From Candidatus Poribacteria bacterium (GTDB lineage: Bacteria > Poribacteria > WGA-4E > WGA-3G): a stretch of DNA of 64,000 bases. Numbering within the stretch: position 1 is the stretch's first letter; each line of letters opens with the position of its first letter. Below are positions 45,392 through 54,565 of the stretch, piece after piece. Location: positions 1-64,000 of the forward strand of contig JAJEIE010000028.1 in assembly GCA_022827625.1 (NCBI GenBank). The letters run 5' to 3'. Below the pieces are notes generated by a model, which did no database searches, had not been told where the DNA came from, and was given only the letters and a program-made list of their open reading frames with translations. The position numbers were made by a program, and so were the translations under genes.

Positions 45392-45420
45392 AAGATAACA
45401 CATTTAAGAAGTAAAGTCAA
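45392..45420 (-). promoter_or_regulatory. Promoter of sensor-phosphatase gene
   Basis: TTGACT (45420-45415) and TATCTT (45397-45392) with a 17-nt spacer, minus strand. Confidence 0.6.
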
Positions 45421-45435
45421 GAAAAATCAAACGCA

Positions 45436-45464
45436 TTGACCCTATAAACGAATTATGATAGAAT
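45436..45464 (+). promoter_or_regulatory. Promoter of oxidoreductase gene
   Basis: TTGACC (45436-45441) and TAGAAT (45459-45464) with a 17-nt spacer. It lies back to back with the minus-strand promoter. Confidence 0.65.
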
Positions 45465-45524
45465 GAACAACACCAACAGCATAGACGGACCTGAAGACAA
45501 TCCAGCGTTAAAAAGGAGCGAACG

Positions 45525-46676
45525 ATGGAGACATATCAGATCGGAATTTTGGGATGCAGAGGACGCGGCACAGCAGCAGCACGAGCATACCATGCCCATC
45601 CTCGCACGGAGATTGTCGGCCTCTGTGACTTGATCGAAGAACGCCTCAACTCTTTGGGAGATGAAGTCAACGTCACAGCACAATTTACCGATTTAGATGA
45701 GATGATTCGACAAACACAACCCGACATTGTCGCGATTCCCACCGGCACAGAGTTTCACTACGACTTGTGTATGCGTGTGCTGGAACACGGGGTCAACATT
45801 GAAGTAGAAAAGCCGATGTGTGTGGATCTCGCGCAAGCGGATGCCGTTATCGCCAAAGCGGCAGCAAAAGGCGTGCAGGTCGCTGTGCATCATCAGGGGC
45901 GGGTCGGTGCCTCTATGCAAGCACTCTCTCGCGCTTTTAATGCCGGAAAAATCGGCGAACTGCGCTATATGTACGGGAGTGGGAAAGGCTACTACGGCGG
46001 CTACGGTTTGATGAACATCGGCACGCACATGCTCAATAACATGCTACATTTCGGGAGACGTTGCGAGAGCGTTGTTGCACACCTAACGACGGGTGGCAAA
46101 CCGATTACGTCTACAGATGTTGTGCCCTCGCCAAGCGGAATGGGGACGATCGCAGGCGAATATATCACGGCGACCCTACAATATGAAGGCAATGTTACGG
46201 GTACACTGCTCCAACACAGGTTTCACACGATGGACACTGATGCATATTCGATGGAACTCTACGGCACGGAGGGGCGGCTCTTCTGGAAAAGCGGCGGTGC
46301 ATGGTGGCTACCCACACCGCACTACGTCCCCGATGGCACACACGACCAATGGGAAACGTTAGAACTCATCTATCCTGAACATTACAATCCAAAAAGCAGC
46401 GCATCGGAAGCGGATTACTGGTTCGTGGAGGAATACGTCAACGCCTTGGATGAAGGCAGAGCGCACGAGTGCAGCGGTACAGAAGGACGACACATTATTG
46501 AGATGATGATGGGAATTTTTGAGGCGGCGGCTTATGGGACACGCGTCAGCCTTCCACAACCCGATCGGCAACATCCGTTGCTAAGGTGGCGAGCGGAATC
46601 TGGACTCGAACCGCCAGCAGAGATGCCAAGATCATACTGGGATTGGCTAACGTTGGAATCTGATCGGATTAATTAA
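45525..46676 (+). CDS. Gfo/Idh/MocA family oxidoreductase
   Basis: A 383-residue NAD(P)-dependent dehydrogenase with N-terminal IGILGCRGRGTAAARAY and catalytic NIEVEKPMCVDLA. The second domain has HHQGRVGASMQ. It is transcribed away from the sensor-phosphatase and has AAGGAG before the ATG. The substrate is unknown. The next gene on the other strand encodes a second family member. Confidence 0.93.
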   Translation: METYQIGILGCRGRGTAAARAYHAHPRTEIVGLCDLIEERLNSLGDEVNVTAQFTDLDEMIRQTQPDIVAIPTGTEFHYDLCMRVLEHGVNIEVEKPMCVDLAQADAVIAKAAAKGVQVAVHHQGRVGASMQALSRAFNAGKIGELRYMYGSGKGYYGGYGLMNIGTHMLNNMLHFGRRCESVVAHLTTGGKPITSTDVVPSPSGMGTIAGEYITATLQYEGNVTGTLLQHRFHTMDTDAYSMELYGTEGRLFWKSGGAWWLPTPHYVPDGTHDQWETLELIYPEHYNPKSSASEADYWFVEEYVNALDEGRAHECSGTEGRHIIEMMMGIFEAAAYGTRVSLPQPDRQHPLLRWRAESGLEPPAEMPRSYWDWLTLESDRIN

Positions 46677-46711
46677 TCCCTAAAAATAGTAGGCGCGCAA
46701 CTCAACCAAAT

Positions 46712-46826
46712 AGTTCTGGAATACCTTATAAATCGCACTACCACAAGCAAAACCGTTTGTAGTAGTCAGACAGTTCTGCAACGCCCTATAAATCGCACTA
46801 CCACAAGCAAAACCGTTTGTAGTAGT
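46712..46826. repeat. 60-bp-period direct repeat between oxidoreductase genes
   Basis: Two units (46712-46766 and 46772-46826) share CTATAAATCGCACTACCACA and AGCAAAACCGTTTGTAGTAG with a 60-bp period. The second is followed by GTGCGATTCATCGCAC, an imperfect palindrome that overlaps the end of the next gene; a related piece lies at 47973-47998. Confidence 0.75.
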
Positions 46827-46831
46827 GCGAT

Positions 46832-47806
46832 TCATCGCACGTCTCCATAAACTTGCGCGATAATCGCGTTCGTCTGCAATCCTGCCTCACCGGAACATCG
46901 GATCGGTTCCCCGGTTTTGAGATGGTTGATAAAGTCTTCAACAAGACCGGTATGTGTATGCGGCAGCGGGGTCTGATTCATCTCAACTTGTCCGACTGAT
47001 TTCGTTTCAAGCGTCAGGTTTCCCGAATTCAACGGTGAACACCGCAAATAACCTTCCGTGCCGTAGACCTCCACATCGTCAATCGAAACGCCAACGTTCC
47101 AGTTAATATTCGCAACCGCATGCGCGCCACTCTCGAAACGGAGCGTAAACACGGCTGAATCATCCACCGCGATATCCAGATGCACCACCTCGGCATATCC
47201 TTGGACAGATTCAACCTCCCCCATCAGATACTGGAGCAACGAGATACGGTGGCTACCGAGATCCATCAAAACACCGCCACCGCTGATTTTTGGATCCACC
47301 CGCCAACTGTGCAGGTCATGCCGAGTCGGATCGTAGAAACCGGTATGGTTGACCCGCGCAAGCACCACATCACCGATAGCACCCTCGTCCATCAACGCCT
47401 TCATCTTCACAATATTCGGATAGAAATTTCGGTAATAGGCGAGCATTAAAGTGACATTCGCATTGTGGCAGGCATCCACCATGCGTTGACATTCCTCAAT
47501 CGTCATCGCCATCGGTTTCTCACAGAGGATGTGTTTACCTGCTTCTGCCACACGGAGCGTGTGTTCGCAATGAAGGTATGGGTGTGTTGCGATGTAAATT
47601 GCGTTGAGTTCGTCGTCTGCGAGGAGATCGTCTATATCGGTATAGAAACGTTTTGCGCCGTGTCTTTCGGCGAAGGATTCCGCTTTGGCGCGGTCGCGCC
47701 GCATCACAGCGATGAGTTCCGAATCATCAACGGCGTAGAGCGGCGGTCCCCCCTTATATTCAGCGACATCCCCACAACCGAGGATCCCCCATCTGAGCGT
47801 TGCCAT
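46832..47806 (-). CDS. Gfo/Idh/MocA family oxidoreductase
   Basis: From ATG 47806 (AGAGGAA upstream) this is a 324-residue dehydrogenase. It begins with the Rossmann segment WGILGCGDVAEYKGG and has GKHILCEKPMAMTIEECQ and the C-terminal HDLHSWRVDPKISGGG. It converges with the previous family member. Substrate unknown. Confidence 0.94.
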   Translation of the reverse strand: MATLRWGILGCGDVAEYKGGPPLYAVDDSELIAVMRRDRAKAESFAERHGAKRFYTDIDDLLADDELNAIYIATHPYLHCEHTLRVAEAGKHILCEKPMAMTIEECQRMVDACHNANVTLMLAYYRNFYPNIVKMKALMDEGAIGDVVLARVNHTGFYDPTRHDLHSWRVDPKISGGGVLMDLGSHRISLLQYLMGEVESVQGYAEVVHLDIAVDDSAVFTLRFESGAHAVANINWNVGVSIDDVEVYGTEGYLRCSPLNSGNLTLETKSVGQVEMNQTPLPHTHTGLVEDFINHLKTGEPIRCSGEAGLQTNAIIAQVYGDVR

Positions 47807-47972
47807 GAAATATTCCTCTCTCAAGTCAGAGTGTGGTCATCGCTGTTAGTATATCCTGAAGGCTTAGATTTGTCAACTGTGCTTTTACAAGCCTTAGGGG
47901 TATTCAGTTTTCCATTTTGCGAGTTAATTGGTTCGTAGTAGGGCAATTTATTGCCCGTTGCACTTTCAAAAC

Positions 47973-47998
47973 GTGCGATGAATCGCACTACTACAAAC
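47973..47998. repeat. Dispersed palindromic repeat
   Basis: GTGCGATGAATCGCACTACT plus ACAAAC is the inverse form of the element ending at 46840. Confidence 0.6.
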
Positions 47999-48075
47999 CG
48001 GGAAGACCTTTCTGTGTTGAATACTGGTCAGAAATCTGTTAGAATATTAGGAAAAGAAAGACAGGAGAATGGACA

Positions 48076-48471
48076 ATGGCAAACAACGCAACACTTGAGA
48101 GAATTTATCCCTTTTTCATCGTCAAAAATCTCGATTTGTCAATCGACTTCTACAATCAAAAACTCGGTTTCGAGACAGACCTCCTTATCCCAGAAGATGA
48201 CCCATTCTTTGCGATTGTCTCTCGTGATAATGTGCGGATCCTTCTCAAACATATTACTGAAGCTATTCATCCAGTGCCGAACCATACCCGGCACGAGTGG
48301 GCGAGATGGGACGCTTTTATTCTGGTTTCCGATCCTGATGCGCTGTTTGCTGAATATCAGTCGCGTGGACTGAAGTTCCACGAACCGCTCACAGATACCG
48401 ACGACGGTCTTCGTGCGTTTGAACTTAAGGATTATGACGAGTATGTATTGTGTTTCGGGAAACCGCTTTGA
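48076..48471 (+). CDS. VOC-family (glyoxalase/bleomycin-resistance) protein
   Basis: A 131-residue VOC protein. IYPFFIVKNLDLSIDFYNQKLGF opens the first module, and the second ends in FELKDYDEYVLCFGKPL. It resembles glyoxalase I-fold proteins without assigned substrate. AGGAG precedes the ATG. The following 280 bp hold a hairpin CCTGCA / TGCAGG (near 48602-48619) but no gene. Confidence 0.9.
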   Translation: MANNATLERIYPFFIVKNLDLSIDFYNQKLGFETDLLIPEDDPFFAIVSRDNVRILLKHITEAIHPVPNHTRHEWARWDAFILVSDPDALFAEYQSRGLKFHEPLTDTDDGLRAFELKDYDEYVLCFGKPL

Positions 48472-48753
48472 GCATCTGCATGGAAGTCTCACTATTTATG
48501 GCACGGATACAGTCTCGATCTTGTGTGTTAGACCCAGTTTTTAGAGAAAAAACTAAACTTTATTCTTGATATGAACGTCTATATTAATTTGCTGCTCTGA
48601 CCCTGCATACTTTTGCAGGTGTTGTCTACCACTTTCAGAGGCGGTAAAACCGAAACCCGCGCTTTAGCATGTAGATGCTATCGCACAAACTTACGTAACT
48701 TAACGCGAAACTCACGTCCAAGTGAGCTTCATTTTTTTAGGAGATTGAACGGC

Positions 48754-49452
48754 ATGAAAATTATGTTTATATTCGCAGGATTTGTGTTGATGATAGCCTT
48801 TTGTGTTATCAGCACGAGCGACATAGCACAGGCAGAGGAAGTCTTGGGAACAGGGACGGAGTCACTCCTCGGAGGAGACCTCACCGACCCAGAGGACGAT
48901 GGCGATCCTGAATCAGATAGTGGTTACAACGCCATTTTCTCAGCCAACGATGAACCCGGATTCGGGGGCGGCGAATTTGCGTTTAACGTCTTCGACAATC
49001 GTCTTGGTCCCAGCAACGACAAATGGTGCTGCGGACTTGGGGGCGGCATTCCGGAGGAAGGGCTACACGTGACAGCTGAGTTCGAGGAAATGTACGCATT
49101 GACACACTTCACCGTATCTTCAGCAAACGATGTGCCTGCAAGGGATCCTACAGTGTGGGAAATTCAAGGGTCGAACGACGGCAATAATTGGACGACCATC
49201 TTTGCTCACGACGGGGAAAGCTTTTGGGCTGAGCGACTGCAAGTCGTCCTGTTTGAGGCAGGCGTAGATTACGACGTGCAAGAAACCGGGTATCGGTTTT
49301 TCCGGCATGTTACTTTCGACACCGCATCAAACCCAGCTGGGGCATACTTTCAAATCGGCGAAATTGAGTTCTTCGGCGAAACTGGCTTGACCCCCGTAGA
49401 CCCTAAAGCCAAACTCACAACCACATGGGGAAGTCTCAAAAACGCCCGATAG
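48754..49452 (+). CDS. Secreted discoidin-like (F5/8 type C-related) protein, copy 1
   Basis: A 232-residue protein. Residues 1-27 form a signal peptide (VLMIAFCVISTSDIAQA). The mature part resembles a galactose-binding-like domain: FTVSSANDVPARDPTVWEIQ, GSNDGNNWTTI and AYFQIGEIEFFG are classic F5/8 type C elements. It may bind sugars or a cell surface. I chose ATG 48754, after AGGAG, since the upstream extension has no counterpart in the paralogue. It has a tandem paralogue 122 bp downstream. Confidence 0.85.
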   Translation: MKIMFIFAGFVLMIAFCVISTSDIAQAEEVLGTGTESLLGGDLTDPEDDGDPESDSGYNAIFSANDEPGFGGGEFAFNVFDNRLGPSNDKWCCGLGGGIPEEGLHVTAEFEEMYALTHFTVSSANDVPARDPTVWEIQGSNDGNNWTTIFAHDGESFWAERLQVVLFEAGVDYDVQETGYRFFRHVTFDTASNPAGAYFQIGEIEFFGETGLTPVDPKAKLTTTWGSLKNAR

Positions 49453-49483
49453 TGTAAAGGGCATAAGTTAGAGGAGAAAAAAG

Positions 49484-49553
49484 TTATTGGTTAAGAGAGT
49501 TCGGTTAAGAAGATTCTTTCTTAACCAACCACTTATAACCTCTTAACCAATAA
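49484..49553. repeat. Long perfect palindrome between paralogues
   Basis: TTATTGGTTAAGAG (49484-49497) pairs with CTCTTAACCAATAA (49540-49553), and inside it GGTTAAGAA (49503-49511) pairs with TTCTTAACC. It could form a cruciform or a hairpin in the transcript. Confidence 0.8.
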
Positions 49554-49574
49554 CTCTATAGAAGGTTGAACGAT

Positions 49575-50270
49575 ATGAAAATTACGTTAGTATTAGCAGG
49601 ATTTGTGTTGATGATAGCCTTTTGTATTATCAGCACCAGCGACATAGCGCAGGCAGAGGAAGTCTTAGGAACAGGAACAGAGTCACTCCTCGGAGGAGAC
49701 CTCACCGACCCAGAAGACGATGGTGAACCTGATGAAGACAAGCGGTACGATGCCATTTTCTCATCCAACGAGGAACCCGGGTTCGGGGGCGGCGAATTTT
49801 CGTTTAATGTCTTCGATAACCGCCTGGGTCCCATCAATGACAAATGGTGCTGCGGAAAGCCAGGCGGCATTCCGAAGGAAGGGCTATGGATAATGGCTGA
49901 GTTTGAGGAGCAATATGCCTTGACACACTTCACCATGTCTTCAGCGAACGATGTGCCTGCGAGGGACCCGACAGTGTGGGAGGTTCAAGGGTCGAACGAC
50001 GGCAAGAAGTTCGAGACCATCTATGAGCACGACGGGAAAAGCTTTTGGGATCAGCGACTGCAAGTCGTCCTTTTCGAGGCAGGGGAAGATTACGACGTGC
50101 AAAAAACCGGGTATCGGTTTTTCCGGCATGTTACTTTTGACACCGCATCGGCCCCGGCTGGGGCGTACTTTCAAATCGGCGAAATTGAGTTCTTCGGCGA
50201 TGATAGTTTTCCCGTAGATCCCAGGTCCAAGCTCGCAACCACATGGGGAAGTCTCAAAAACATCCGCTAA
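49575..50270 (+). CDS. Secreted discoidin-like protein, copy 2
   Basis: A 231-residue paralogue of the preceding gene; the signal peptide and the F5/8 segment (GSNDGKKFETIYEHDGKSFW; AYFQIGEIEFFG) are nearly the same. Differences concentrate in the acidic linker after the signal peptide and around KPGGIPKEGLWIM. The start follows the alignment; a TTG three codons earlier is possible. A terminator follows at 50297. Confidence 0.85.
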   Translation: MKITLVLAGFVLMIAFCIISTSDIAQAEEVLGTGTESLLGGDLTDPEDDGEPDEDKRYDAIFSSNEEPGFGGGEFSFNVFDNRLGPINDKWCCGKPGGIPKEGLWIMAEFEEQYALTHFTMSSANDVPARDPTVWEVQGSNDGKKFETIYEHDGKSFWDQRLQVVLFEAGEDYDVQKTGYRFFRHVTFDTASAPAGAYFQIGEIEFFGDDSFPVDPRSKLATTWGSLKNIR

Positions 50271-50296
50271 ACGCGAATACCAGACATTTTCTCAAT

Positions 50297-50335
50297 CGGC
50301 TTGAACCGAATAATAATTTGGTTTGAGCCGTTTTT
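50297..50335 (+). terminator. Rho-independent terminator
   Basis: CGGCTTGAACC (50297-50307) pairs with GGTTTGAGCCG (50320-50330), with two G-U pairs, followed by TTTTT. Confidence 0.8.
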
Positions 50336-50561
50336 CATATCCGCTTGAAACCGTATAGACTATACTGAGGAAGACCTTCAATAGAAACAAAAACAGCCAT
50401 CATTGAAATTGACCCACTCTCATCCCAGTGGAAAACCGCTACGTGGGAAAAATCCGCACCTGCCCGGTTAGCTAGAAAAAATGGACACTAAATACATAGA
50501 CCAAGCATCGAAAACTGGATAACCCGGTCCTATCCGCAGAATCACGGCAACACATCTCCGC

Positions 50562-50590
50562 TTGCAAACTTACCCAAAGCACAGTATAAT
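50562..50590 (+). promoter_or_regulatory. Promoter of transporter copy 1
   Basis: TTGCAA (50562-50567) and TATAAT (50585-50590), 17-nt spacer. The surrounding bases, CTCCGCTTGCAAACTTA, are shared with 53758-53774. Confidence 0.8.
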
Positions 50591-50622
50591 AGGCGCAAAT
50601 TTGTGCTTCAGCAGGAACCGGA

Positions 50623-52551
50623 ATGGAAACCAACGGAAACAGGACGCAGCACCTTGTTAAACCTCATATTCTACTGATTGGGTTGGCTCTCGTCGCTTTT
50701 AATAGCTACTGGTGTCTGATGGGGACAGAGGTCTGGCACTCTACGCAGCTGACAATCGCTTCGCTGTTCTTCAATGCCGTTTTCACCCTCCTCGTCTTCG
50801 TGCTTGTTAACCTACTGTTCCAAAGATTTATGCCCCGTCTGGCGATGTCGCAAGCCGATTTGCAAACCATCTACGTCATGGTGGTGATGGTATCCACAAT
50901 CAGCGGACACACCATGATGGGGTACCTCATCCCCGTTCTCACGCATACATTTCAATTCGCAACCCCCGAAAATGAGTGGCTATCGCTCTTTGGAAACAGT
51001 ATCCCCAGTTGGATCGCAATCAAAAGTCCGCGTATCTTAGACGGGTTCTACAACGGCGATGCTACACTCTATAATTCTGCTACGCTAAACGCATGGATAT
51101 CACCCGTGCTGGCGTGGTCAAGTTTTGTTATCGCGCTCTGGCTGACATTATTAGCCGTGACGATCTTTCTCCGTAAGCAGTGGACTGAAAACGAACGCCT
51201 GAACTATCCGATCGTCCAACTCCCCTTAGCACTAACGAGCAATCCGAAACGCTTCTTCACCTCACCGTGGATGTGGCTCGGATTTGCAATTGCAGGGAGT
51301 GCTGAACTCCTAAATGGACTGAGTTTCCTGTATCCAGAAATCCCTTCCCTACCCATTAGGAACAGAGTGCTTGGACAATTCAGTTCAAAGCCGTGGAGTG
51401 CGATGGGACCCATCCGTATCTCCTTGTATCCGTTCAGCATCGGATTAATGTTCTTCACGCCGCTGGATCTCTCCTTTTCGTGCTGGTTCTTCTGGTTACT
51501 GACCCGTCTTCAGATGGTTGTGACAGATATGCTCGGCGCACGCGATATCTACAGGTTTGAACAGCAGACGGGGGCTTGGCTTGCGTTCGGATGCATCCCG
51601 TTGTGGATGGGAAGACGGCACTATGGACGTATCATCCGTAAAGTTTTCGGCATCGCACAACGTCGTGGCGAACTACCGCCTGACGACTCCGGTGAACCGA
51701 TGCGCTACCGCACGGCGGCAGGACTGTTCACCGTGGGATTACTGTTCCTTTTCTTTTTCTGTTTTCAGATGGGGATGACCTTCTGGGCGATTGGACTCTT
51801 TTTTCTCTTCTACTTTCCGATGATTATCGGTATCACCCGTATCCGCGCCGAAATTGGGCCGCCACTGCATCAACTCATCCTTGTCGATCCGGGGCGGACG
51901 ATGGTCTTGGCGTTAGGCACACGCCGCTTAGGCACAGGCAATCTGATGGGACTCACGTTCCTCTATCCGTTTGTCCGCTGTTTCCGCGCACACCCGACAC
52001 CGAGTGAACTGGAGGCGTTCAGGTTGGCGGAAAGGACGAGCATCGGGTATCGGCAACTCCTGATCGGGATGATCTTGGCGATTGTGTTCGGGATACTGAT
52101 AACCTTTTGGGCATACCTACACGTTCTCCACGATATGGGAGCGGGAAGTAAAGCACGCGGCTGGATCGTCTATATGGGGTGGGAGACGTTTAATCGTCTG
52201 CAAACATGGCTTGTCAGTCCGCAGGAGACGGGCGTGCCGGAACTCAGCGTTATCGGCAGCAGTTTCCTGTTCACGGTATTCCTGATGATTATGAAGATTC
52301 GGTTCCTGTGGTGGCCCCTGCATCCTGCAGGTTATGTGTTAATCAGTGGCTCCGGAATGGGGAGGTTGTGGTTCACGATCTTCTTGGGTTGGTTGGCAAA
52401 AGCGATCGTGTTAAAGATTGGCGGCGTGAAACTCTACCGACAAGCAATACCCTTCTTTTTGGGGCTAATCTTAGGGGATTATACGCTCGGATGTATCTGG
52501 AGCCTCATCGGATTGGTGCTGGAGATACCAACGTATATTGTGTGGCATTGA
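50623..52551 (+). CDS. Polytopic membrane protein, DUF6785-like, copy 1
   Basis: A 642-residue protein with about 13-15 hydrophobic helices, similar to the DUF6784/DUF6785 group that looks related to oligopeptide transporters (family name from memory). Conserved signs are VAFNSYWCLMGTEVWHST near the N-terminus, SGHTMMGYLIP and IRAEIGPPLHQLILVDPGRT. The substrate is not known. Signal peptide absent, as usual for such carriers. It shares most of its sequence with the paralogue at 54552-56492, but here the gene follows the promoter directly. Confidence 0.85.
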   Translation: METNGNRTQHLVKPHILLIGLALVAFNSYWCLMGTEVWHSTQLTIASLFFNAVFTLLVFVLVNLLFQRFMPRLAMSQADLQTIYVMVVMVSTISGHTMMGYLIPVLTHTFQFATPENEWLSLFGNSIPSWIAIKSPRILDGFYNGDATLYNSATLNAWISPVLAWSSFVIALWLTLLAVTIFLRKQWTENERLNYPIVQLPLALTSNPKRFFTSPWMWLGFAIAGSAELLNGLSFLYPEIPSLPIRNRVLGQFSSKPWSAMGPIRISLYPFSIGLMFFTPLDLSFSCWFFWLLTRLQMVVTDMLGARDIYRFEQQTGAWLAFGCIPLWMGRRHYGRIIRKVFGIAQRRGELPPDDSGEPMRYRTAAGLFTVGLLFLFFFCFQMGMTFWAIGLFFLFYFPMIIGITRIRAEIGPPLHQLILVDPGRTMVLALGTRRLGTGNLMGLTFLYPFVRCFRAHPTPSELEAFRLAERTSIGYRQLLIGMILAIVFGILITFWAYLHVLHDMGAGSKARGWIVYMGWETFNRLQTWLVSPQETGVPELSVIGSSFLFTVFLMIMKIRFLWWPLHPAGYVLISGSGMGRLWFTIFLGWLAKAIVLKIGGVKLYRQAIPFFLGLILGDYTLGCIWSLIGLVLEIPTYIVWH

Positions 52552-52592
52552 GGTGCTCAATTCCTGGAGTAGTGTTTCGTGATAACGTAAGG

Positions 52593-53555
52593 CTATTCTT
52601 TGTCCTTGAGTCCTTGAAGCACTTCCTCAATAGTCGTTTTGAGATGTTCGTCTCCTTGTTGTTCAGCGATTTTTAGAGCCGTCTGATAATCTGCCTTTGC
52701 CTCCTCTAATTTACTAAGGTTCCCCTTTACAGTACCACGAAGGAAATAAGCCTGAGCAGAATTTGGATTTAAACGGATTGCCTCATTAAGGTCTGAAATC
52801 GCCTCTTCACGTCTTCCTAAATTATTGTTGGATAGTCCACGAAGAACATATGCCTCAACATAATTTGGATTTAAACGGATTGCCTCATTAAGGTCTGAAA
52901 TCGCCTCCTCATCTCTTTCTAAATTAATGTTGATTACACCACGAGCAAAAAATGCCGCCGCGGCTATATCGTTATCAATCCCCTCTGCTATATTCGCAAT
53001 AGAGCTCCACTGCTTAATAGCATCATCAGTTTTCCCCGCTTGCTGCAATCTGACCGCCTCAACGATAGCCTTATCTATTAGGGATGTTCCAGGCTCCAGT
53101 TGAAGCGATCGTAGTATGGCCTCAACTTCTGAGGATACTTCAGATTTTCCGGGTTGAACGAGTTTAGTGATGTCTCGACTGGTCAATTCCGATACAACTT
53201 TTTCTGCTACTTGCTTTTGATCTTTGATTTCTTTAAGATATATCGCTGCTTCGCTGGCGTACCCCTTCGCTTCCTCAAGGTATTCCGCTGCCTCGGACTC
53301 AATACGCTGAAACTGGGTGTAGGCAACATAAGCAGCAATACCCGTTACAATCGGAATTGCAACCGCAAAAAAGGCAAGAACTAAACCGATAACAACCATC
53401 CATTGATTAACGGTATCCAACCGACCATCAAGATATTCACGTCGTAAATCGTTGAGCTGGCGCTGATTTTCTACATCACTCACAGCCTCAACACTGCTCG
53501 CTCTCTCCTTAACGTTTGCCGCGTCGTCAACAGGGTCTTTCGTTGTTTGTGTCAT
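52593..53555 (-). CDS. Membrane-anchored TPR protein
   Basis: A 320-residue protein. An N-terminal acidic segment is followed by one membrane helix (VVIGLVLAFFAVAIPIVTGIAAYVA), a coiled coil (EAAEYLEEAKGYASEAAIYL) and C-terminal TPR repeats. Two TPR units have near-identical DNA (EEAISDLNEAIRLNPN twice), a recent duplication. ATG 53555 after AGAGAG is the likely start. Such proteins are scaffolds for other proteins; partners unknown. Confidence 0.85.
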   Translation of the reverse strand: MTQTTKDPVDDAANVKERASSVEAVSDVENQRQLNDLRREYLDGRLDTVNQWMVVIGLVLAFFAVAIPIVTGIAAYVAYTQFQRIESEAAEYLEEAKGYASEAAIYLKEIKDQKQVAEKVVSELTSRDITKLVQPGKSEVSSEVEAILRSLQLEPGTSLIDKAIVEAVRLQQAGKTDDAIKQWSSIANIAEGIDNDIAAAAFFARGVININLERDEEAISDLNEAIRLNPNYVEAYVLRGLSNNNLGRREEAISDLNEAIRLNPNSAQAYFLRGTVKGNLSKLEEAKADYQTALKIAEQQGDEHLKTTIEEVLQGLKDKE

Positions 53556-53764
53556 CTTTTTCTCTCTTTTATTTTTATTAAGCCTACATTCCATTTCTAT
53601 AGATATATCACTCCCGAATCAACGGTATGAATGCCTTATAGCATGAACCAGGGGCGGCGAAAACGCCTAAAAGCTCTCACTGAAACGTCCTAAACTTGGG
53701 TTAAATATACTACAACGGCTTGAATTTGTCAAATCTGACCCAGAATTCGGCTACACACCTCCGC

Positions 53765-53793
53765 TTGCAAACTTATGCAAAACGCAGTATAAT
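53765..53793 (+). promoter_or_regulatory. Promoter of the PPS-transporter operon
   Basis: TTGCAA (53765-53770) and TATAAT (53788-53793), 17-nt spacer; same context as at 50562-50590. Confidence 0.8.
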
Positions 53794-53824
53794 AGACGGA
53801 AACTTGTGCTGAGGTGCTACGCAA

Positions 53825-54565
53825 TTGACCGACGTTCCCAAAACACATCCCCGATACCTCTCATTGACCCTCCGAGACACCATTGTTGCAGGTGTGGAGC
53901 AAGGGATAACCTCCGTCCACGGACTCATCGCGCACGGACGCGGCGAGGCTTTCGATTACCTCATCGGAGAAGCGACACAACCCTTCGCAACGGAGGCGAT
54001 CCATGCTGCTGCGGCGATGCTCTATCTTGCTGAACATCCGGTCATCTCCGTCAACGGGAATGTGGCAGCATTGGTACCGGATGGGCTTATTGAGTTGGGA
54101 CAAGTCCTGAACGCACCGTTAGAGGTGAATATCTTCCACACAGAAACCGGACGCGAACAGAGAATCCGGGAGTATCTCCTAAAGCACGGGGCACCCGACG
54201 TACTTATGCCGACAACCGAGGCGCAACTCTCCTATATCGACTCCAATCGAAAGTTCGTGCATCCAGACGGCATCTTTAAAGCCGATGTCGTCTTCGTGCC
54301 GCTTGAAGACGGAGACCGATGCGAAGCACTCCGAAAGATGGGTAAAGCCGTCGTGACGGTCGATCTGAACCCGATGTCCCGGACAGCACAACAGGCAAGT
54401 ATTACAATCGTGGATAACGTCGTACGGACACTCCCACTATTGTGCGAAGAGATTCGAGGTCTCAGTGATTCTACAGCAGCAGACACTGTGGCACGATATA
54501 GTAACGAAGCGGTGTTGAAGAAAGCGTTACAGCACATCAGCAGGTGCGGGAATGGAAACCAATAG
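53825..54565 (+). CDS. Archaeal-type 4-phosphopantoate--beta-alanine ligase
   Basis: A 246-residue protein of the COG1701 family known from archaea, where it joins 4-phosphopantoate and beta-alanine in CoA synthesis, replacing PanC and pantothenate kinase. Telling segments are HPRYLSLTLRDTIVAGVEQG, HGRGEAFDYLIGE, EHPVISVNGNVAALVP and LEVNIFHTETGREQRI. The TTG start follows GAGGTG. The gene overlaps the next transporter by 14 bp, so the two are coupled. The partner pantoate kinase is not in the window. A bacterial copy is unusual; transfer is likely. Confidence 0.9.
   Translation: MTDVPKTHPRYLSLTLRDTIVAGVEQGITSVHGLIAHGRGEAFDYLIGEATQPFATEAIHAAAAMLYLAEHPVISVNGNVAALVPDGLIELGQVLNAPLEVNIFHTETGREQRIREYLLKHGAPDVLMPTTEAQLSYIDSNRKFVHPDGIFKADVVFVPLEDGDRCEALRKMGKAVVTVDLNPMSRTAQQASITIVDNVVRTLPLLCEEIRGLSDSTAADTVARYSNEAVLKKALQHISRCGNGNQ

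Larger units (their letters stand above)
50271..50622. other. Intergenic stretch without a gene
   Basis: It holds the terminator at 50297-50335, about 220 bp without recognisable features, and a promoter at 50562-50590 with a short leader to the transporter. Confidence 0.5.

Noticed and set aside
52750..52910. Repeat array inside the minus-strand gene at 52593-53555 that might suggest CRISPR
   Set aside because: The two copies are contiguous TPR codons (EEAISDLNEAIRLNPN), with no unique spacers of constant length.
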